From the NCBI GenBank assembly GCA_903917505.1, contig CAIXAY010000205.1:1-6229 (forward strand): a DNA stretch of 6,229 nucleotides, given 5' to 3'. The notes below the pieces were generated by a model. The model was not told where the DNA came from. It saw only the letters and a list, made by a program, of their open reading frames with translations, and did not search any database. A program made the position numbers and the translations under genes. The stretch comes from an uncultured beta proteobacterium (GTDB lineage: Bacteria > Pseudomonadota > Gammaproteobacteria > Burkholderiales > Rhodocyclaceae). Below are positions 1-6,229 of this stretch, in pieces (position 1 is the stretch's first letter; every line of letters begins with the position of its first letter).

Positions 1-561
1 GAGAAGGGTTTTCTCAACGGCAAGGCCTGGGAACCGATGTGGGTCGTCGATTTCCCGATGTTCGACTACGACGAGGAAGGCCAGCGCTGGGTCGCCTGCC
101 ACCATCCCTTCACCAGCCCGAAAGACGAACACCTGGCGCTGCTCGCCGCCGACCCGGGTCAGTGCCTCGCCAAGGCCTACGACCTCGTGCTGAACGGATC
201 GGAACTCGGCGGCGGTTCGGTGCGTATCCACCGCGCGGACGTTCAGGAACTGGTGTTCAAGGCGCTCGGCATCGGCGCGGCCGAAGCCAAGCTCAAATTC
301 GGTTTCCTGCTCGATGCGCTCAAGTACGGCGCGCCGCCGCACGGCGGGCTGGCTTTTGGTCTGGACCGAATCGTCGCGATGATGACCGGCTCGGAATCGA
401 TCCGCGACGTGATCGCCTTCCCGAAAACGCAACGCGCCCAGTGCCTGCTCACCGACGCGCCGAGTCCCGTCGATGAGAAACAGCTGCGCGAATTGCACAT
501 CCGACTGCGCCAGAAGGTCGACGTGCAGGCCGCTGCGTCGGCCGAGACCAGCCAGACCTGA
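1..561 (+). CDS. aspS: Aspartyl-tRNA synthetase, C-terminal part (5' end outside window)
   Basis: Class II aminoacyl-tRNA synthetase that charges tRNA with aspartate in the cytoplasm. The frame is open from base 1, so the gene starts upstream; about 186 residues are visible, roughly the last third of a typical bacterial AspRS of about 590 residues. Visible hallmarks are WVVDFPMF (residues 14-21), [11 protein letters not shown] just after it, [13 protein letters not shown] in the active-site core, [11 protein letters not shown], and class II motif 3 as GLAFGLDR (residues 116-123), whose arginine binds [12 protein letters not shown] and the short C-terminal helix match the bacterial type, which carries the GAD insertion domain (not in this window). 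The gene ends at TGA. Whether the enzyme also charges tRNA-Asn (non-discriminating type) cannot be decided from this fragment. Identification is certain; only the 5' boundary is unknown. Confidence 0.97.
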   Translation, partial: EKGFLNGKAWEPMWVVDFPMFDYDEEGQRWVACHHPFTSPKDEHLALLAADPGQCLAKAYDLVLNGSELGGGSVRIHRADVQELVFKALGIGAAEAKLKFGFLLDALKYGAPPHGGLAFGLDRIVAMMTGSESIRDVIAFPKTQRAQCLLTDAPSPVDEKQLRELHIRLRQKVDVQAAASAETSQT

Positions 562-574
562 ACGCGGTGGCGCG

Positions 575-600
575 GATCACGCGGCTCCATGCCGCGTATC
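575..600 (+). other. Hairpin in the aspS-nudB gap
   Basis: The arms ACGCGGC (579-585) and GCCGCGT (591-597) form a perfect 7-bp stem around a 5-nt loop. If C578 is bulged out, the outer GAT/ATC adds three more pairs. The hairpin begins 14 bases after the aspS stop codon. No run of T follows, so it is not a classical intrinsic terminator; it may attenuate transcription or protect the aspS 3' end. It covers an alternative upstream ATG for nudB at 589, which argues against that start. Confidence 0.45.
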
Positions 601-636
601 TTGCGCCGGCCGATTCATTGCCTGTCGCCTCATGGA

Positions 637-1077
637 ATGACAAAAAAGCCGGTTTCGGTTCTCGTCGTCATCCACACCGCCGATCTTCGGGTGCTGCTGC
701 TCGAGCGCGCTTCCCATGCCGGCTACTGGCAATCGGTCACCGGCAGCCAGGAAGACGGTGAACGCCTGATCGAAACCGCGGCGCGCGAAGTCGAGGAAGA
801 AACCGGCATCAGCGTGCCGCTGCTGCGGTTCAAGGACTGGCAGATCGCCAACACCTTCGAAATCTTCGCCGAGTGGCGCCATCGCTATGCCGATGGCGTC
901 ACCCACAACACCGAGCACGTCTTTTCGCTGGCCGTCCCGGCCGAGCTGCCGGTCAGGCTGGCGCCCGAAGAGCACACAGACTACCTCTGGCTGCCGTGGC
1001 GCGCAGCGGCCGAAAAATGCTTCTCGTGGAGCAACCGCGACGCCATCCTCATGCTGCCGGAGCGGACTGCGCTCTGA
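637..1077 (+). CDS. nudB: Dihydroneopterin triphosphate diphosphatase (Nudix hydrolase NudB)
   Basis: NudB removes pyrophosphate from 7,8-dihydroneopterin triphosphate, an early step of folate synthesis, in the cytoplasm. The 146-residue product matches the E. coli enzyme in length and layout. It opens KKPVSVLVVIHT (E. coli: RPVSILVVIYA) and continues through YWQSVTGS. The complete Nudix box GX5EX7REUXEEXGU spans residues 36-58, with metal-binding glutamates in REVEEETGI. FEIFAEWRHRYADGVTHNTEH and a late FSWSNRDAI also match NudB rather than a generic Nudix protein. ATG 637 is chosen because homologues start here; ATG 589 would add 16 unrelated residues and lies in a hairpin. The Shine-Dalgarno is weak (TGGA directly upstream). 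The gene follows aspS by 75 bp, so it may be read with it. Its last 29 bases overlap the 3' end of the opposing cysteine-rich gene. Confidence 0.93.
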   Translation: MTKKPVSVLVVIHTADLRVLLLERASHAGYWQSVTGSQEDGERLIETAAREVEEETGISVPLLRFKDWQIANTFEIFAEWRHRYADGVTHNTEHVFSLAVPAELPVRLAPEEHTDYLWLPWRAAAEKCFSWSNRDAILMLPERTAL

Positions 1078-1246
1078 TCCGCTTGTCGAGGCAGGCCGGG
1101 CAGTAACAGCCGGCGCTCGCATCCACTTCCAGCAAGTGCGCCGGCTTGTCCATGCACCAGCATGCCGCGGCCCCGGCTACGGCACCGCACACGAAGGGCG
1201 CGCCGCAATCGGCGCACACGCTGTTTATCGATTCGTCAATAGCCAT
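1049..1246 (-). CDS. Small cysteine-rich CWC-type protein
   Basis: A 65-residue protein with eight cysteines, at residues 11, 14, 20, 29, 31, 47, 49 and 52, in the pattern CxxC-x5-C-x8-CWC ... CxCPxCL. This matches the Cys_rich_CWC family (Pfam DUF-like, proteobacterial) as I recall it: CxxCG at the start, a central CWC, then CYCPACL and a short charged tail. Four CxC/CxxC units suggest binding of zinc or another metal; the family's function is not known to me. No signal peptide or membrane segment is seen, so it is probably cytoplasmic. Two close starts exist. ATG at 1246 has GGGA five bases upstream and is preferred; ATG at 1252 would add two residues. The gene is convergent with nudB, overlapping it by 29 bp, and divergent from argB. 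A plausible promoter lies at 1281-1309. It is easily missed because of its size. Confidence 0.82.
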   Translation of the reverse strand: MAIDESINSVCADCGAPFVCGAVAGAAACWCMDKPAHLLEVDASAGCYCPACLDKRIRAQSAPAA

Positions 1247-1280
1247 CGCCATCCCATGCTGCAGAGTAAGTCCCGACGCC

Positions 1281-1309
1281 ACTCTAGCGACAGCCTGCCG
1301 CGCAGGCAA
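1281..1309 (-). promoter_or_regulatory. Putative sigma70 promoter of the cysteine-rich gene
   Basis: Read on the minus strand, TTGCCT (1309-1304) and TAGAGT (1286-1281) are separated by 17 bp; each matches the sigma70 consensus at four of six positions. The predicted transcript would begin near 1275, about 25 bases before the start codon. The spacer contains the palindrome at 1293-1307. This is a prediction by eye only. Confidence 0.42.
1293..1307. repeat. Perfect palindrome GCCTGC-CGC-GCAGGC in divergent region
   Basis: Six-base arms, GCCTGC and GCAGGC, flank CGC. It lies between the divergent cysteine-rich gene and argB, in the spacer of the predicted minus-strand promoter and about 55-70 bp upstream of the argB -10 element. 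It could be an operator for a dimeric regulator or a small hairpin; in GC-rich DNA an inverted repeat of this size can also arise by chance. Confidence 0.4.
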
Positions 1310-1340
1310 GCGACAATGCGCATGGCTTTGCCACACGCCT

Positions 1341-1368
1341 TTGTATTTGTCGCCGCGCCGAGTAGAAT
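1341..1368 (+). promoter_or_regulatory. Putative argB promoter
   Basis: TAGAAT (1363-1368) matches the -10 consensus at five of six positions. The best -35 candidate, TTGTAT (1341-1346), is 16 bp upstream and weak (three of six). A GC-rich discriminator (CCGCG) follows. The predicted start near 1375 leaves a leader of about 20 bases that includes the AAAGGA ribosome binding site at 1382-1387. The block CCGAGTAGAATCCGC recurs with one change upstream of the acyltransferase gene. Confidence 0.5.
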
Positions 1369-1383
1369 CCGCGAGTCTTCTAA

Positions 1384-2283
<900 letters not shown>

Positions 2284-2323
2284 ACAAGCCGGCGCGAAGA
2301 CGCGGCGACGGCCACGCAAGGCG

Positions 2324-3022
2324 ATGCGCTTTGCGAACCCTTTGCGAACTTCGCGTCTTGGCGCCGGACATTCGGCCTTGAACAACGCGCCGCGCACCTG
2401 GCTTTTCGATCTCGACGATACGCTGCACGACGCCAGCGCGCATATCTTTCCGCAGATCAGCCGGGCGATGATGGCTTACATCTGCCAGCATCTGCACGTC
2501 GACGAGATCGAAGCGACCCGCCTGCGCCAGGCCTACTGGAAGCGCTACGGCGCCACGCTGCTCGGACTGATGCGGCACCATGGCACCGATCCGCGGCACT
2601 TCCTCGCGCAGACGCACCGGTTTCCCGACCTGGCGCGCATCGTCATCGCCGAGCGCGGCCTGAAAGCGATGCTGCTGCGCCTGCCGGGGCGCAAGATCGT
2701 TTTCTCCAATGCGCCGCGCGACTATGCCGAGGCGGTGTTGGCCATCACCGGGATTCGCCGTTGCTTCGACGCGGTCTATTCGGTCGAGCAACTGCGCTTT
2801 CAGCCCAAACCAGCCATCGCCGGATTTCTTCGCCTGCTGCATGACGAGAGGCTCGGCCCGCGTTCCTGTATTTTGGTAGATGACACGATCGTCAACCTCA
2901 AGACCGCCAAACGCCTGCGCATGAAAACCGTGTGGGTAAGCGCCAGCACACGCCAGCCGCCTTGCGTCGACCTGAAGATCGCTTCGGTTCTCGATTTGCC
3001 ACAACAGCTTGGGCGGCTATAA
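2324..3022 (+). CDS. Pyrimidine 5'-nucleotidase, HAD superfamily
   Basis: A HAD-type phosphatase predicted to release phosphate from pyrimidine nucleoside monophosphates (SDT1-like family) in the cytoplasm. All four HAD motifs are present. Motif I is FDLDDTLHDAS with nucleophile Asp29 and acid/base Asp31. Motif II is SNAPRDY with Ser128. Motif III is Lys162 in QPKPAI. Motif IV is LVDDTIVNLKTAK with Asp186/Asp187. A helical cap of about 80 residues lies between motifs I and II, with the YWKRYGATLLGLM and HFLAQTH segments typical of this subfamily. Length is 232 residues from ATG 2324. The first 18-20 residues are basic, are not expected in the family, and sit on a short tandem repeat, so TTG 2378 (214 residues) is a real alternative start. 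It lies 40 bp after argB and probably shares its transcript. Substrate is inferred from family only. Confidence 0.9.
   Translation: MRFANPLRTSRLGAGHSALNNAPRTWLFDLDDTLHDASAHIFPQISRAMMAYICQHLHVDEIEATRLRQAYWKRYGATLLGLMRHHGTDPRHFLAQTHRFPDLARIVIAERGLKAMLLRLPGRKIVFSNAPRDYAEAVLAITGIRRCFDAVYSVEQLRFQPKPAIAGFLRLLHDERLGPRSCILVDDTIVNLKTAKRLRMKTVWVSASTRQPPCVDLKIASVLDLPQQLGRL
2329..2354. repeat. Short tandem repeat with inverted repeat near nucleotidase start
   Basis: CTTTGCGAAC occurs at 2329-2338 and again at 2340-2349, an 11-bp period. The second copy runs into the inverted repeat GCGAA-C-TTCGC (2344-2354). It lies just after the proposed ATG of the nucleotidase gene. This could be a regulatory site if the true start is TTG 2378, or merely a small duplication inside a variable N-terminus. 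Confidence 0.35.
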
Positions 3023-3023
3023 T
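2996..3023 (+). promoter_or_regulatory. Strong sigma70-like promoter of slmA
   Basis: TTGCCA (2996-3001, five of six consensus positions) and a perfect TATAAT (3018-3023) are 16 bp apart. The -10 box contains the TAA stop of the upstream nucleotidase gene. The predicted transcript starts near 3030, about 30 bases before the slmA ATG, and includes its ribosome site. slmA is thus probably expressed independently of argB. Confidence 0.7.
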
Positions 3024-3060
3024 CGACGCTCAATAACAAATCCAAGCGGGGAGTGACACG

Positions 3061-3657
3061 ATGGCAAAGCCGGGCGAAAGAAGACTGCAAATCCTGCAAA
3101 CACTGGCCGCGATGCTGGAAGACCCGAAAGGGGAAAAAGTCACGACGGCGGCGCTCGCCGCCCGGCTCGACTGTTCCGAGGCGGCGCTCTACCGCCACTT
3201 TGCCAGCAAGGCGCAGATGTACGAGGGCCTGATCGAATTCATCGAGACCAGCCTGTTCGGCGTCATCAACCAGATTTCCGCCGAAGAAGCGCAGGGATTG
3301 CAGCAGGTCGAACACATCCTAGCGCTGCTCCTTAATTTCGCGCAGCGCAATCGCGGCATGACCAAGGTCCTGACCGGCGACGCGCTGGTCAATGAAAACG
3401 AACGCCTGCAGGCGCGCATCAACCAGTTGCACGACAAGATCGAGGCCGCGCTCAAACAGGCTTTGCGCGTCGCCGCCACGCGCGAGCAGAGTGCCGCGAG
3501 CGCCGATTTCGGCGCCCTCGCCAATATCCTGCTGTGCTATGTCATCGGTCGCTGGCAGCAATACGGCAAGAGCGGCTTCACGCGCGAGCCGACGGCCCAT
3601 TGGGCGCAGCAGTGGCCGATGCTCTACGTGGCCTGCCTGAGCCAGCGCGGCGCGTAG
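3061..3657 (+). CDS. slmA: Nucleoid occlusion factor SlmA (TetR family)
   Basis: SlmA binds specific chromosomal sites and blocks FtsZ ring assembly over the nucleoid, coupling division to chromosome position. The 198 residues equal the E. coli length. A TetR-type helix-turn-helix lies at about residues 28-47 (TTAALAARLDCSEAALYRHF), followed by SKAQMYEGLIEFIE, which parallels SKTRMFDSLIEFIE in E. coli. The region TKVLTGDALVNENERLQARINQL parallels [23 protein letters not shown], the part of the protein that contacts DNA partners and FtsZ. These matches separate it from ordinary TetR repressors. The ATG has a GGGGAG ribosome site ending seven bases upstream. It ends at TAG, which gives exactly the family length, so amber works as a stop in this genome. 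The first few residues are shorter than in E. coli. It is probably transcribed from its own promoter at 2996-3023. Confidence 0.95.
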   Translation: MAKPGERRLQILQTLAAMLEDPKGEKVTTAALAARLDCSEAALYRHFASKAQMYEGLIEFIETSLFGVINQISAEEAQGLQQVEHILALLLNFAQRNRGMTKVLTGDALVNENERLQARINQLHDKIEAALKQALRVAATREQSAASADFGALANILLCYVIGRWQQYGKSGFTREPTAHWAQQWPMLYVACLSQRGA

Positions 3658-3712
3658 GCGCGCAACGAACCGGTCAAGCGGAGGAACTCTGGTTACAAGG
3701 CCAAAAACCGAG

Positions 3713-3718
3713 TAAAAT
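3713..3718 (+). promoter_or_regulatory. Putative -10 element of the acyltransferase gene
   Basis: TAAAAT matches the -10 consensus at five of six positions and lies within CCGAGTAAAATCCGC (3708-3722), a 15-base block that differs from the argB promoter block by one base. No good -35 box is seen; TGGTTA (3690-3695) at 17 bp matches only three of six. A start near 3725 would leave a leader of about 60 bases. Confidence 0.42.
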
Positions 3719-3787
3719 CCGCCGCTTAGTCCGAGTGCATGCTTGCCATTTCCGAGCAGTACGCGGCATTACACGGAGTTTTCCTGC

Positions 3788-4885
3788 ATGCCGGCCGTAG
3801 CCACGCGACTCGCCTTTGTCGATGCCTTGAAGGCCGTCGCTTCCCAATTGATCGTACTGCACCATCTGGCTTTCTACGGCCCGATGTCCGATGTCGCCAA
3901 CGATCTCGCCCCCGCCTTCTTTTCCTGGCTCAGCCAAAACGCGCGCCTCGCCGTGCAGGTCTTTCTCGTCATCGGTGGTTTTCTCGCCGCCAAGGCGCTG
4001 GCGCCGAACGGCCGCCTGCAGTCCGCGGCGCCGCTCGCGCTGGTGGTCAAACGCTATCTCAAACTGATCATCCCCTACGCGGCGGCGGTACTCCTGAGCA
4101 TCCTCTGCGCAGCCATTGCGCGCAGCCTGATGGACCACGACTCGATCCCCAATCCGCCGACCCTGCTACAGATGCTGGCGCATCTCGTGCTGCTGCAAAA
4201 TATCCTTGACTTCGACTCGCTCTCCGCCGGTCTCTGGTACATCGCCATCGACTTCCAGCTTTTCTTGCTGCTGCTCGCCGTGCTCTGGCTGGCCCGCTCT
4301 GCCGGCTTGTCCATCCGCGGCGCGTCGATCGCCGGCATCGTTCTCGTCGCCGGCTTGGCCCTCGCTTCACTGCTCGGCTTCAACCGTAACCCGCAGTGGG
4401 ACATCTGGGGGCTTTACTTCTTCGGCGCCTACGCGCTTGGCGCGTTGATGTACTGGGCTACCCGGGCTGAACAGGAACCGCACGGCATGCTGCTCATCGC
4501 CGCCGCCGTCGTCGCGACCCTGATCGTCGATTTCCGCTCGCGCATCGCGCTGGCCCTGATCACCGCGCTGGCGCTCGGCGTCTCCCGCCGCTGGGGATTC
4601 ATCGAGAGCTGGCCAGGAAGCAAGCTGCTGGCTTACCTCGGCAAGATTTCCTACTCGGTATTCCTCGTCCACTTCCCGGTCATTCTGGTGATCAACGCAC
4701 TGATCACGAAGATCGCCCCGGCCAGCCCGGCCATTAATGCTGTCGGCATAGTGATCGCTTGGTCGGCCAGCGTCGCTGCCGGAGCCTTGTTCTATCGCTA
4801 CGTCGAAAAGCGCAGCGGTCGCTGGCAGGCGCTGGCCGGGTCGCTCTTCGCGCGTCTCTCGCCGGCGCCCAGAACGAAGTCCTGA
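3788..4885 (+). CDS. Membrane acyltransferase, acyltransferase family 3
   Basis: An integral inner-membrane protein of 365 residues that, by family, transfers acyl groups (often acetyl or succinyl) to a sugar or lipid in an envelope polymer; the acceptor cannot be told from sequence. Family signs are FVDALKAVASQLIVLHH near the N-terminus with the conserved His pair 25/26, GLWYIAIDFQLF (148-159, the usual LWYL..E.QFY motif) and YLGKISYSVFLVHFP (283-297). About ten hydrophobic helices span residues 10-340, and the tail is basic. There is no SGNH esterase domain, so it is the short form. ATG 3788 is chosen because GGAG ends nine bases upstream and residue 7 onward fits the family; a TTG at 3743 in the same frame would add 15 polar residues without support. 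It has its own -10-like element. The neighbouring methyltransferase does not reveal its substrate. Confidence 0.9.
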   Translation: MPAVATRLAFVDALKAVASQLIVLHHLAFYGPMSDVANDLAPAFFSWLSQNARLAVQVFLVIGGFLAAKALAPNGRLQSAAPLALVVKRYLKLIIPYAAAVLLSILCAAIARSLMDHDSIPNPPTLLQMLAHLVLLQNILDFDSLSAGLWYIAIDFQLFLLLLAVLWLARSAGLSIRGASIAGIVLVAGLALASLLGFNRNPQWDIWGLYFFGAYALGALMYWATRAEQEPHGMLLIAAAVVATLIVDFRSRIALALITALALGVSRRWGFIESWPGSKLLAYLGKISYSVFLVHFPVILVINALITKIAPASPAINAVGIVIAWSASVAAGALFYRYVEKRSGRWQALAGSLFARLSPAPRTKS

Positions 4886-4988
4886 CGCGCGCATCCTTGT
4901 CCTAGCTGCTCGTCCCTTTGGCGCAAGTTCGACCAAGGCCGGCAAGCGTCAGTGGGAAAACCCCACGCCGCAGCCGCCATTTCCAGGG

Positions 4989-5028
4989 CGGGAACAATTT
5001 GGCGCCGCCGTACTCATAGAAATTCCCG
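4989..5028. repeat. Imperfect inverted repeat upstream of the methyltransferase gene
   Basis: CGGGAA-CAA-TTT (4989-5000) pairs with AAATTCCCG (5020-5028) if three bases are bulged, around a 19-base loop. It lies 17 bases before the proposed ATG at 5046, in a 160-bp gap with no clear promoter. It could be an operator or an RNA hairpin near the ribosome site. Confidence 0.35.
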
Positions 5029-5045
5029 TCAAGTCGCCACAATTT

Positions 5046-6229
5046 ATGAGCCGGATCTATTTTGGCCTGATGCAGCGATTCGCCCCGCGCGCTCTTGAAC
5101 GCCAGCCGGAGATGGATATCCTGATGGTCGATACGGCGCAGAACGCGGAGTACCTGCGCGACGGAGAAGACGGCAGCCTGGCCATCGTTTATGACCTTGT
5201 CGTCAATGCGCTGCTGCGCCTGGCCCCGTCTTCCGGGAGGGCCCTGGATATTTGCTGCGGTTCGGCATCGCTGCTCTGTCGCGTGGCAAGCGCATTGCCC
5301 AATGTCGAATTTCTCGGCACCGATCTTTCCGCGAACATGCTGCAGTTTGCCGAAGCGCACCGGCAAAAGAACGGTCTGGCGAATCTCAGTTTTCAGCGCG
5401 CCGACATGTACCGCCTGACCGATGCGGTCAAACCCGGATTCGATCTCATTACCTAGCATTTCGCGATGCATCATGCCGCCGACGCCGATGCGGTAGTCAA
5501 AGTTCTCAATCAGATACCGAAGCTCCTGAATCCCGGCGGAACCTTCTTCGTCTTTGACATTAACCGGCCCAAGACCGGGCATCTGGCCGTGATGGCCGCC
5601 GATACCTTCAATCGCCGCCAGGGCGACTGGTATTATCAGGATAGTCTTGATTCCTACAAGGCCGGCTTCAGCTACGAAGAAGTCGAAGGAATCATCGCGC
5701 GCTCCGAACTGAAGTCGGTTCGCCACGTCCAGCCCCTGCTCAACAACCTGTTCCAGTGCTTCTATATTTCCAGCACCGACAATATCGTCTCGCATCGGGT
5801 GACCAGCCTGCGGCACCTATGGCAAAAGGCCGATTATTTCCTGCTCGAACTGTTATTCCCCGCACTGCCCCTGGCCAAAGGCGAAATCGTGCAGTGGGAT
5901 TCGCATCGGCCACCGGCGCGCAAGCAGTCGAGCAAGATCAGGAATTCCGACGTCATCGAGATCCTCGAAATCGGCACCCGGGCGATGAGCGTATACAATA
6001 TTCAGCCTTGGCGTTTTCGCATCGATGGCGACGAGATCCTCGTGCATTTCGTCCGCCACAAGAACTTCTATTTCAAGCTCGAAGGCGTCTATTACCTGAT
6101 GATCGGACATCTGCTCGAAAACATCCGGGCTGGTGCGCGTTCGAAAGGCTATCGGGCCGAATACGAAATACTTACCGACGCCTTGAGCGTTGATGAGCCC
6201 TGTATGAAATTGCGGCTGACCGATGTGCA
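5046..6229 (+). pseudogene. SAM methyltransferase-nitroreductase fusion gene with internal amber stop (3' end outside window)
   Basis: The frame from ATG 5046 encodes 136 residues, meets TAG at codon 137 (5454-5456), then stays open to the window end, giving at least 394 codons. Codons 1 to about 260 form a class I SAM methyltransferase: motif I ALDICCGSA (Asp68, Gly72), GTDLS (Asp93) at the ribose-binding strand, ADMYRL (Asp120), FDLIT[stop]HFAMHH at motif IV, and LLNPGGTFFVFDI at motif VI. After a linker, residues 300-394 look like a nitroreductase-fold flavin domain: IGTRAMSVYNIQPWRF (309-324, the S..N.QPW flavin/substrate motif) and a helix GHLLENIRAGARSKGY. No frameshift occurs and codon use looks coding on both sides, so the break is a single base, most simply TGG to TAG. 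The ATG lacks a clear ribosome site. GC by hand count is about 54% (5581-5880 plus 6001-6180), against 61% in argB. Alternatives are a base error or recoding. Substrate unknown. Confidence 0.78.
5454..5456 (+). other. In-frame amber codon inside methyltransferase motif IV
   Basis: The TAG separates FDLIT from HFAMHH, where related methyltransferases read straight through with a variable residue. A tryptophan (TGG) or glutamine (CAG) codon would be one base away. The following bases, CATTTC, do not match the CAR-YYA context known for efficient amber readthrough. The truncated 136-residue product would lack the second half of the SAM fold and the whole nitroreductase-like domain. Confidence 0.85.

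Noticed and set aside
3676..3727. AAGCGG and CCGCTT as an inverted repeat after slmA
   Set aside because: The arms are six bases and about 40 bases apart, which is common by chance at this base composition.
3743..3787. TTG 3743 as start of the acyltransferase, and an overlapping frame from ATG 3739
   Set aside because: ATG 3788 has a well-placed GGAG and fits family starts. The 3739 frame has an arginine/proline-rich shadow translation with no motif.
4952..4966. GTGGG-AAAAC-CCCAC hairpin as a terminator of the acyltransferase gene
   Set aside because: The stem has only five pairs and is followed by GC-rich sequence rather than a T-run.
5454..5456. Genome-wide reassignment of TAG to an amino acid
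   Set aside because: slmA ends at TAG at its normal family length within the same window, so TAG appears to act as an ordinary stop. Local recoding is kept open in the findings.
4902..5816. A 304-codon open frame on the minus strand opposite the methyltransferase
   Set aside because: Its translation shows no recognisable motif and mirrors the codon structure of the plus-strand gene, whose SAM-binding motifs are clear. It is an antisense shadow typical of GC-rich DNA.

Overview
The window looks like chromosomal DNA of a Betaproteobacterium, most likely of the Rhodocyclales/Azonexaceae type. The reasons are a GC content of about 60-65% over most genes, strongly proteobacterial AspRS, NudB, ArgB and SlmA sequences, and the order argB - pyrimidine 5'-nucleotidase - slmA, which I recall from betaproteobacterial genomes. 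The assignment rests on gene content and order, not on a database search.

Positions 1-3657 hold a conserved housekeeping block. It contains the 3' end of aspS (aspartyl-tRNA synthetase), nudB (Nudix hydrolase of the folate pathway), a tiny cysteine-rich CWC-type gene on the minus strand (convergent with nudB, divergent from argB), argB (N-acetylglutamate kinase), a HAD-family pyrimidine 5'-nucleotidase, and slmA (nucleoid occlusion factor). These genes do not form one pathway. argB has its own promoter-like sequence and Shine-Dalgarno. slmA has a near-consensus sigma70 promoter lying across the stop codon of the nucleotidase gene.

Positions 3658-6229 look accessory. First comes a membrane acyltransferase of family 3 with its own -10-like element. 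A 160-bp gap with an imperfect inverted repeat follows. The last gene runs off the window and is the most unusual: one long reading frame joins a class I SAM methyltransferase to a nitroreductase-fold flavin domain, but an in-frame TAG at 5454-5456 interrupts it inside the methyltransferase core. The code on both sides of the TAG is intact. slmA in the same window ends normally at TAG, so amber is probably a true stop here. The gene is therefore either freshly broken, affected by a base error, or recoded at this one site. Its GC content by hand count is about 54%, against about 61% for argB, which suggests a separate origin.

I see no tRNA, rRNA, CRISPR array, insertion sequence or convincing intrinsic terminator.
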